In this document: one piece after another, positions 19,799-26,215 of the stretch | How positions within the stretch are numbered: the first letter of the stretch is position 1 | Layout: each line of letters opens with the position of its first letter | Virus record (IMG/VR): IMGVR_UViG_3300025133_000483 | Location: 1-28,139 of that record | Direction: 5' to 3' (one strand) | Length of the DNA: 28,139 nucleotides | Source: a virus | Position numbers and translations under genes: made by a program | The notes under the pieces: generated by a model | The model's database searches: none | Seen by the model: only the letters and a program-made list of their open reading frames with translations | Told to the model about the DNA's origin: nothing

Positions 19799-19819
19799 TT
19801 CCCTTGTCCTTTGGACCGT
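19799..19819 (-). promoter_or_regulatory. Repeated hairpin box, leader of the first minus-strand gene
   Basis: Exact core shared with copies at 12355, 16509 and 17113. Downstream on the minus strand GTCGAGCC and GGTTCGAC form an 8-bp hairpin (one G-T pair) and then the GGAGG site. The box sits in the 116-base divergent gap between the minus block and the plus-strand packaging genes. Confidence 0.75.
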
Positions 19820-19862
19820 GGTGCGGACGACCACACATGCGATCACAGGCATAACTCGTCCC

Positions 19863-20264
19863 ATGACAAAACAGATCACAGCAGGAGCAACCCCCTTTGG
19901 GGTTTTGAGTGCCGACCAACTTGCCGCCCTTCGGGGCAGGATTGGCGAGGAGGTTGTGGGCCTGATCGACACGATGGTGGAGGTCGCGCACGGTAGACAG
20001 ACCGCAACGCCGTCACAGGTGCAGGTCATACGCATGATGCTCGCCCGCGTTATGCCTGAAGCCCCTTCGGCCAGCTACAACGAGACGGTCCACATCCATT
20101 CGGATGTTAGAAAACTCTCGAAAAACGACCTTGCCGCTATAGCGGCCCGAGATGTCTCCCCTAGTGAGGGAACAAGCCCCCCTCCAGAAACCGCAGAAAA
20201 CAGCCATTCCGAGGTAGCGAAGGCCGGAGCCTGTGCCGAAAACGTGTCGGAAACCCCTGCATAA
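19863..20264 (+). CDS. Probable terminase small subunit
   Basis: 133 residues if begun at the ATG at 19863. No Shine-Dalgarno precedes it, and a hairpin AACCCC/GGGGTT with TTTT lies at 19889-19906 inside the first codons, so a TTG at 19905 is an alternative start. Residues about 18-60 (SADQLAALRGRIGEEVVGLI, DTMVEVAHGRQTATPSQVQV) and 60-95 (RMMLARVMPEAPSASYNETV, RKLSKNDLAAIAARD) follow the helix arrangement and Leu-Ser-x-x-(D/E)-Leu-Ala-Ala-Ile-Ala ending common in small terminase subunits that recognise the packaging start. The tail is low-complexity. It lies two genes upstream of the large terminase, the usual region. Confidence 0.6.
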   Translation: MTKQITAGATPFGVLSADQLAALRGRIGEEVVGLIDTMVEVAHGRQTATPSQVQVIRMMLARVMPEAPSASYNETVHIHSDVRKLSKNDLAAIAARDVSPSEGTSPPPETAENSHSEVAKAGACAENVSETPA

Positions 20265-20437
20265 TGCGGCGCGTTTCCGTGCGTTTTCGCGCCGCGCACA
20301 CACACGCCGCGCACACACACGCCTGTGTAGGCGAGGGGGGGCTAGGGGCCATCCCGCCGACGCGCCCGCCGCGTGATCGCCACCTCCCCGACGCCCGTTC
20401 AGTAGCGAGCAATTTTTGAAACCTTGAAGGTAAACCA
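20265..20437. repeat. GC-rich gap with a 15-bp tandem repeat
   Basis: Two exact adjacent copies of GCCGCGCACACACAC (20291-20305 and 20306-20320) are followed by a small hairpin GCC-TGTGTA-GGC. The region is strongly G/C-rich until about 20390, then A-rich before an AAGGT site for the next gene. Repeats near terminase genes can be packaging (pac or cos) sites; this is unproven here. Confidence 0.6.
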
Positions 20438-20692
20438 ATGACCGTCACATCCCGCGAAGCAGAGCGCATCAAGTCAAAAGCCACCCCCCGCGAACTGGCC
20501 TCGGCCATCGGTGCCCTCGACCTCACCAATATGACCGCAGAGCAGCGCAAGGGGGCCATAGCAGAGCGTCTGGCCCAAGTCATGCTGGCGACTACCACAG
20601 ACCCCGTAGAGCGCTCTAAGGCCCATTTTCAGGCCGCCAGCGCCACGCACAACCAGCGCAATAAAGCTCTCTCCTCATCTCTCATCGTCTAA
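20438..20692 (+). CDS. Small unknown protein upstream of the large terminase
   Basis: 84 residues, ATG with AAGGT six to seven bases upstream; its stop shares one base with the terminase start (TAATG). The sequence is helical, basic at the beginning (SREAERIKSKATPRELASAI) and ends with KAHFQAASATHNQRNKALSS. The polar helical composition would suit a DNA-binding terminase partner, so small-terminase function could lie here rather than in the preceding gene. No family is recognised with certainty. Confidence 0.7.
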   Translation: MTVTSREAERIKSKATPRELASAIGALDLTNMTAEQRKGAIAERLAQVMLATTTDPVERSKAHFQAASATHNQRNKALSSSLIV

Positions 20693-22362
20693 TGAAACCC
20701 ATTACACCCCAAGATGCCGCCAAACATCTTCTTTCACTACGCGCCGCAGAGGAGAGTTTCCTCGGCTATGTGAAGCTGATGCACCCGGAATTTGACCTCC
20801 AGCCCTTCCATCTCGAACTCATCGAGGCTCTCGACCAACTCGAGAAGGGCCAGCTGCTGCACCCAGACACCGGCAAAGCCATCACCCGCCTGCTCATCAA
20901 CTGGCCCCCAAGACACGGCAAGTCACAAATCGCCACCCAACTCTTCCCTGCCTACTACATGGGCCGCAACGCCCGTCGCACGGTCCTCTCAACCTCATAC
21001 GGCTCAGACCTCGCCAAGCGCTTTGGCGACAAGGTCCGCGAGTACGTCCAGCGAACGGAACACACTCAATGCTTCGACGGCTTCGAACTACGCTCCGACA
21101 CACGCGCCAAAGAGGACTGGGCCACTACAGAAGGCGGCTCATACTTTGGATGTGGTATTGGTGGTGGTACTACGGGGCGACCAGCAAACCTCTTGCTCAT
21201 CGACGATCCCATCAAAAACCGCGCCGAAGCAGAGAGCGCCACAGTCCGCAACAAAGTCGGCGACTTCTACATTTCATCCCTCGAAAACCGCAAAGAACCC
21301 CTCCTAACAAACGGCGTAAACGAACCCCCAATAGAAGTAGTGATCCTGACCCGCTGGCATCCTGACGATCTTGGCGGTCGTATCCAGTCCACCGATGACT
21401 GGCTCGAGCATCGCTGGATGCACATCACCGCGCCAGCCATCAGGCGCAGCCGCACCAATGACCCGGCCAAGAAAATCGCCCGCAACACCCTGCCCACCTC
21501 TCACCCCATGTGGGTGCCGAACGGCGAACTCCAGATCATCGCCTCCACCAAGCGCTACATCTACCCCTCTGCCGAAACAGCTCTCTGGCCCGATCGCTTC
21601 TCCATCTCGGAACTCAAGCTCAAGGAGCGCCGCAACCCCCGCGAATTCGCTGCCCTCTACCAGCAGGAACCCTACATCAAGGGCGGTAACCTCATCAAAG
21701 CAACGTGGTGGCAATACGCCGACGACGACATCCAGCCCCAAGACGAGGACTTCTCCTCAATCATCATCACCGCCGACACCTCCTTCAAGGCTGCCGACGA
21801 CAACGACCCCTCTGTCTTGATGACCCTTGGCCTGCACAACAACGGCGACATCTACATCCTCGACATCACCACTGGCCGTTGGGAGTTCCCCGAACTCAAG
21901 CGACGCTCTGTCGCCGCAGCTGCCAAGTGGCGCGGCTTGGGCCTCAAGGGCTTCTACATCGAAGACAGGGCCAGCGGCCAATCCCTCATCCAAGAACTCA
22001 AACGCGAGAGCGGCATTCCCGTAATCCCCTACAAACTCCCCGGTGGCGACAAGTACGTTCGTGCAAAAGCCCAGACACCCATCATCGAGGGCGGTCGTGT
22101 CTTCCTGCCGCGCCAAGCCCAATGGCTCGACGCCTTCATCCAACAATCGATTGAATTCCCCTCTGGCACGCACGACGACATGATCGACGCCCTCACCATG
22201 GGCCTCGATGTCCTCTCTCGCATGGATACTCATGACACCGACCTCATCAACGGACCCCTATCAATGGGCCAGTCCCTGAACGCCATGTTCGGTGCCCAAC
22301 AGGGCCAGTCACTCCGTGCCGCCTTCGAGGGCTTTAGGGTCGGCAGGCCGCTTGGTGGTTAA
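20692..22362 (+). CDS. terL: Terminase large subunit
   Basis: 556 residues, the normal length for large terminases, which pump DNA into the prohead and cut it. The ATPase domain has Walker A PPRHGKS (72-78) and Walker B LLLIDD (167-172). The C-terminal RNase-H-like nuclease has D361 in ITADTSFKAADDND, IEDRASGQSL (422-431) and HDDMIDALTMG (493-503), the three acidic sites that coordinate metal. The overall layout matches the terminase family with a C-terminal nuclease domain of the Terminase_6C type. It starts in a TAATG overlap. The portal gene follows after 43 bases. Confidence 0.97.
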   Translation: MKPITPQDAAKHLLSLRAAEESFLGYVKLMHPEFDLQPFHLELIEALDQLEKGQLLHPDTGKAITRLLINWPPRHGKSQIATQLFPAYYMGRNARRTVLSTSYGSDLAKRFGDKVREYVQRTEHTQCFDGFELRSDTRAKEDWATTEGGSYFGCGIGGGTTGRPANLLLIDDPIKNRAEAESATVRNKVGDFYISSLENRKEPLLTNGVNEPPIEVVILTRWHPDDLGGRIQSTDDWLEHRWMHITAPAIRRSRTNDPAKKIARNTLPTSHPMWVPNGELQIIASTKRYIYPSAETALWPDRFSISELKLKERRNPREFAALYQQEPYIKGGNLIKATWWQYADDDIQPQDEDFSSIIITADTSFKAADDNDPSVLMTLGLHNNGDIYILDITTGRWEFPELKRRSVAAAAKWRGLGLKGFYIEDRASGQSLIQELKRESGIPVIPYKLPGGDKYVRAKAQTPIIEGGRVFLPRQAQWLDAFIQQSIEFPSGTHDDMIDALTMGLDVLSRMDTHDTDLINGPLSMGQSLNAMFGAQQGQSLRAAFEGFRVGRPLGG

Positions 22363-22405
22363 TTAAAGGGACGACCGCCCCCCTCTCAACCCCTAAAAAC
22401 CTAAG

Positions 22406-24307
22406 ATGCACACGAACACATCATATCGCGCCTACCAGTCATCTGGCGTGGATAGCTCCGGCGTGATTGTCGATCTGTCCGAACACATCGAGGCCATCCT
22501 CAATTACGAAGACGTCTCAGGCCTCCTCTCTCTCGACCAAGAGGCCCGCATCGTCGATTTTGTTCGTGCCTGTCTCTCCATGTCCTACCAGACAATGAAG
22601 CGCCGCCACTCCCACTGGCAAGAAGCCGACCGCGCTCACGACGTCTATGTCCCGCCAGACACAACCAGCTTCGCCGAGAAGGCCGTCATCTCAGACACAC
22701 GCGCCGTCGCAGACACAGTGCTCACATACCTCATGTCTGCCCTCACTGGCCGCAACCCCATGTTTATGCTCGAGGGCACTGACGCCAAGTCACGCCGCTC
22801 TGCCCACATCCTTGAGCGCGTCCTCCATCAGCAGACACGTCGTGGCGCAGGCGAAGCCAAGATCGCCCAACTCCTCCTCGACAGCGTCAAGTACGGTTTC
22901 GCTCCCACCAAAATAAACTGGGACGCAAAAAACAACACCAACCAAACCATCAACTTCGATCCACGCCGCGCCTTCCCCGATCCCCGCGTCAACTGGGGTG
23001 ACTGGGAACAGATGCAGTTCTGCACTTTCGTTACCTTCAGCAGTTACGACGCCCTCCTCCGCACTGGCCTCTACCCCAAACTGAAACAGTTCCCCGGCCT
23101 GCGCCAAAAGCAAATGGGTGACGCCTCCGGTTGGGAAGCCCACCGCTTCATCAAGGAGGAAGGTCGCGGCCTCTCCATCAACCCCATCGACCAGACACGC
23201 ACCGCCGCTACCTCTGGCTACTTCGCCCTAGAGCCAGCCCGTCCCGTAGACGAAATGTGGTTCCACCTCCAAGGCTACCAGATCGGCGTCCCTCAACTCG
23301 ACGACATCTGGCTCCTTGCAGCCATCATCGACGAAAGCGTTTGCATCCGTCTGCAACTCAACCCTTACGGCAGACAAATCCCCTCTGTCTTCGGTGCCCT
23401 GCACAACGACCTGCACAAGACCCTCGGCCAATCACTCTACGACATCATCCTGCCGATGCACGACATCGCCACTTGGCTCCTGCGCTCCCGCGTAGACAAC
23501 GTGCAGGCTGCCCTCAACAACCTCATCTTTGCCGATCCAACCCAAGTCAGCATCCCCGACCTCATGGATCGCAACGCCCACGGCATTGTCCGAACCATGC
23601 CCGGTGTCAAAGCCGGAGAAGGCTTCCATGTATCTCAAATCCCCGACGTCACTCGAGGCCACTGGAACGATATTGGCGCTCTCGGTGAACTCAAACAGCG
23701 CGTGGCCGCAGCCTCAGACAGCCAGCAGGGTATGCCCACCTCTGACGGCATTCGAACGGCTACTGAGATACAACGGCTTTCCGCCATGGGTGGCCAGCGT
23801 CTCGGCGTCCTCTCAAGAATAGTCTCCGCTCTCACCATCCGGCCCATGGTCCGCATGAAGGTCGCCAACATCCAAGACCATCTCTTCAACGGCTCCCTCC
23901 GCATTGTCGGCGACGACGTGCCCCCGGAACTGATGGCGATGGCCCAAGACAGCTACGTGGACTTCGGCACCAACGACCTCCAAGGCAACATCGAGTACCT
24001 CGTCATCGACGGCTCCCTGCCCACCGAACCAACCCGCTCACCCGAAACTTGGATGAGCATTCTCCAAGCCGGAAACCAAGCTGGCCTCGGTATGGAGCTA
24101 GACATGAAGCAGATCGCCCTCGAGGGCATCCGTTCCATGGGCGTGCCAGACATCGAGCGCTTCCGTATCAGCCCTCAACAGATGGCCGAAGGCCCCTCAC
24201 CCTCCCAACAACTCCAGATCATGGAGAAGATGCGAGGCGCTTCCGTAAAGCCCAACGAGCAGGTCCAGCAGGAAATCCAAAAAGGAAATCTCATTCCGGC
24301 TCAATAG
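22406..24307 (+). CDS. Portal (head-tail connector) protein
   Basis: 633 residues, directly downstream of the large terminase. The size, the gene order and stretches such as IVDFVRACLSMSYQTMKRRH, VADTVLTYLMSALTGRNPMF and GIRTATEIQRLSAMGGQRLG with a C-terminal helical barrel region rich in Gln and Met fit portal proteins of short-tailed phages. The portal forms a dodecameric ring through which DNA enters and leaves. The start ATG has no strong Shine-Dalgarno. A GACGACCGCCCCCC string lies in the gap before it. The stop is TAG, and the same frame stays open to 24586. Confidence 0.88.
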   Translation: MHTNTSYRAYQSSGVDSSGVIVDLSEHIEAILNYEDVSGLLSLDQEARIVDFVRACLSMSYQTMKRRHSHWQEADRAHDVYVPPDTTSFAEKAVISDTRAVADTVLTYLMSALTGRNPMFMLEGTDAKSRRSAHILERVLHQQTRRGAGEAKIAQLLLDSVKYGFAPTKINWDAKNNTNQTINFDPRRAFPDPRVNWGDWEQMQFCTFVTFSSYDALLRTGLYPKLKQFPGLRQKQMGDASGWEAHRFIKEEGRGLSINPIDQTRTAATSGYFALEPARPVDEMWFHLQGYQIGVPQLDDIWLLAAIIDESVCIRLQLNPYGRQIPSVFGALHNDLHKTLGQSLYDIILPMHDIATWLLRSRVDNVQAALNNLIFADPTQVSIPDLMDRNAHGIVRTMPGVKAGEGFHVSQIPDVTRGHWNDIGALGELKQRVAAASDSQQGMPTSDGIRTATEIQRLSAMGGQRLGVLSRIVSALTIRPMVRMKVANIQDHLFNGSLRIVGDDVPPELMAMAQDSYVDFGTNDLQGNIEYLVIDGSLPTEPTRSPETWMSILQAGNQAGLGMELDMKQIALEGIRSMGVPDIERFRISPQQMAEGPSPSQQLQIMEKMRGASVKPNEQVQQEIQKGNLIPAQ

Positions 24308-24343
24308 GACGACCACCCCCAGCCAATAGTGGATATTGCCGCA

Positions 24344-24586
24344 ATGAAAACCTCACAGGCCCTCTCTTCCTCCGTCGATCCCACAATCAGGGAGTACGTC
24401 GCCGCGCTTATCCGCGAAGCAGTCACGCCTCTCCAGCGCGAACTCGACGCCCTGCGTTTCTCCCTAGACATGAACACCTTGAGAAACAAGGAAGCCCAAG
24501 ACACGGCAACAGCCCGCCTCAACTCAATCGAAATAAGACAGGCCGACAAAGACCGAGCCTTCGGCAAGCAGCGAGGCCCCAAATAA
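24344..24586 (+). CDS. Small coiled-coil protein between portal and fibre
   Basis: 80 residues from the ATG at 24344; a GTG at 24329 would add five. No strong Shine-Dalgarno is seen for either. The chain is helical and charged: SSVDPTIREYVAALIREAVT, PLQRELDALRFSLDMNTLRN, DTATARLNSIEIRQADKDRA, ending in a basic KQRGPK. Such a coiled coil could help assemble or connect virion parts, but no family is recognised. It shares the portal reading frame and is separated from it only by the TAG at 24305-24307. Its stop overlaps the next start (TAATG). Confidence 0.65.
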   Translation: MKTSQALSSSVDPTIREYVAALIREAVTPLQRELDALRFSLDMNTLRNKEAQDTATARLNSIEIRQADKDRAFGKQRGPK

Positions 24587-25878
24587 TGGCACTCACACCA
24601 ACACGCCCCAGTACAGAGCAGCTGCGCTTCACCTCTGCCAACACAGGCGATCAATCCCTAGACACGTACCTCGAAGCCGCCGAAATAGGCGGGCGCTCCC
24701 TCGCAGCCCTGCTCGGCGACATCTTCGACACATCTGGCCTACCCATCGGCTCTGCGCTCTACAACTGGGCTGGCTCTTGGCTCACCGCCACAGCATACGA
24801 AGTCGGCGATACCTTCTCTGACCCCGCCACCAACGATGTCTACGTCACCCTTATCGACCACACCTCAGACACGATCGGCAATGACGTCACCGCCGCCAAC
24901 ATCGTAAAGGTCGCGGACTTCTCCACAATCACAGCAGCAGCCGCTGCAAGCGCCTCGGCAGCCTCTACAAGTGCCACAGCAGCCGCTGCAAGCGCAGCAG
25001 CAGCCCTTGTGAGTGAGAACGCAGCAGCAGCAGACCTTGTGCTGACAAATGCTGATGTTGTGCTGACAAATGCTGACGTTGCTCTGACCAATGCGGATGT
25101 TGTGCTTACGAATGCTGACGTTGTCTCCACGAACGCCGATGTTGTCAGCACGGCGCAGGCTGTAACGGATGCAGAGGCGGCACAGACAGCCGCAGAGGTA
25201 GCGTTAGACGCCTTTGATGATGATTACCTTGGCGCGAAGGCCAGCGACCCTACCGTCGACAACGACGGTGACGCACTGACAGACGGGGCGCTCTATTTTG
25301 ATACCACGCTGAACATGATGAAGGTGTACGACCTCGGGACGACGACGTGGCTACAGATGCAGCCGACAGCCTCCGAGATGGCCGACATCGCCACTGTCGT
25401 AGCCGACGCATCTGACATCGGCACAGTCGCCGGTATCTCAGCAGACGTGACTACAGTCGCCGCAGCAGACACAGACGTCTCCACAGTGGCTGGTATCGAC
25501 AGCGACGTCTCCACAGTGGCGGCTGTAGACACAGACGTGACGACGGTCGCAGGTATCTCTGCCAATGTAACAACGGTCGCAGGTATCTCTGCCAACGTAA
25601 CGACAGTCGCAGGTATATCCGCTGATGTCACCACAGCCGCGACGAACGTCGCAGACATCACGAACTTCGCTGATGTCTATGTCGGGCCGTCAGCCTCGAA
25701 CCCCACAACACGCACTGACACATCGGCGCTGCAAGACGGCGATCTTTATTTCAACACTGCGTCTAACCAGATGAAGGTTTACGGCAGTTCAGCTTGGAGT
25801 GCCGTGGCTCTGACAGAAGCATCTGTAGAAGACACAGCAGCAGAGCAAGCGGTGGCAATGGCAATCGCGCTAGGATAA
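24586..25878 (+). CDS. Repeat-rich tail fibre or appendage protein
   Basis: 430 residues; ATG in a TAATG overlap with GAGG nine bases upstream. The N-terminal region (1 to about 110) may attach to the virion and includes a WLTATAYEVGDTFSDPATND segment like carbohydrate-binding or adaptor domains. A poly-Ala stretch leads to about six heptads of LTNADVV, a probable trimeric coiled coil. Then a domain with DGALYFDTTLNMMKVYD occurs, followed by about nine copies of a ten-residue TTVAGISADV repeat, and a second DGDLYFNTASNQMKVYG domain. This architecture is typical of trimeric phage fibres in marine phages. Codon choice changes within the gene near 25030. Confidence 0.85.
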   Translation: MALTPTRPSTEQLRFTSANTGDQSLDTYLEAAEIGGRSLAALLGDIFDTSGLPIGSALYNWAGSWLTATAYEVGDTFSDPATNDVYVTLIDHTSDTIGNDVTAANIVKVADFSTITAAAAASASAASTSATAAAASAAAALVSENAAAADLVLTNADVVLTNADVALTNADVVLTNADVVSTNADVVSTAQAVTDAEAAQTAAEVALDAFDDDYLGAKASDPTVDNDGDALTDGALYFDTTLNMMKVYDLGTTTWLQMQPTASEMADIATVVADASDIGTVAGISADVTTVAAADTDVSTVAGIDSDVSTVAAVDTDVTTVAGISANVTTVAGISANVTTVAGISADVTTAATNVADITNFADVYVGPSASNPTTRTDTSALQDGDLYFNTASNQMKVYGSSAWSAVALTEASVEDTAAEQAVAMAIALG

Positions 25879-25891
25879 GGACAGACGACAA

Positions 25892-26215
25892 ATGGCAATT
25901 GCATTTAAGAACGCTCATGGTGAGGCTGCGGCATCATCTACAGTAGTTTACACAGCCCCGGCAGCTACCGAGAGTACAGTGTTTACTGTTGATCTGGCGA
26001 ATATTGACGGGACTAACTCTGTCACGGCTTCTATAGAAGTTACTGATACTTCTGCGGGTACGACAAAGACAATTCTGGACGCACTAAGTATCCCGATCAA
26101 CGATACATTTACCCTTAACGGCAAGATCGTGCTTGAGGCCACAGACACTTTGAGAATTTTCGCTGGTGCCACAGGGGATGTTGATTACCACTTGGCAATT
26201 ATGGAGAAATCATAA
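25892..26215 (+). CDS. Small beta-rich structural protein
   Basis: 107 residues, ATG with AAGGA about 11 bases upstream. It is rich in Thr, Ala and Val in alternating strands (TVFTVDLANIDGTNSVTASI, TKTILDALSIPINDTFTLNG, KIVLEATDTLRIFAGATGDV). This resembles small phage tail or head-decoration proteins with an immunoglobulin-like beta fold. Its stop overlaps the next start (TAATG), placing it in the fibre operon. Function is probably virion structural; the exact part is unknown. Confidence 0.72.
   Translation: MAIAFKNAHGEAAASSTVVYTAPAATESTVFTVDLANIDGTNSVTASIEVTDTSAGTTKTILDALSIPINDTFTLNGKIVLEATDTLRIFAGATGDVDYHLAIMEKS

Noticed and set aside
24049-24585. Upstream extension of the fibre gene overlapping the portal
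   Set aside because: It is out of frame with the portal and lacks a start signal; the TAATG junction at 24586 with GAGG upstream is a better start.
1850-24596. Shared CAAATAATGGCACTCA around two starts (about 1850 and 24581)
   Set aside because: It consists of a common TAATG junction and a MAL start; with only two copies and no extension it is probably chance.
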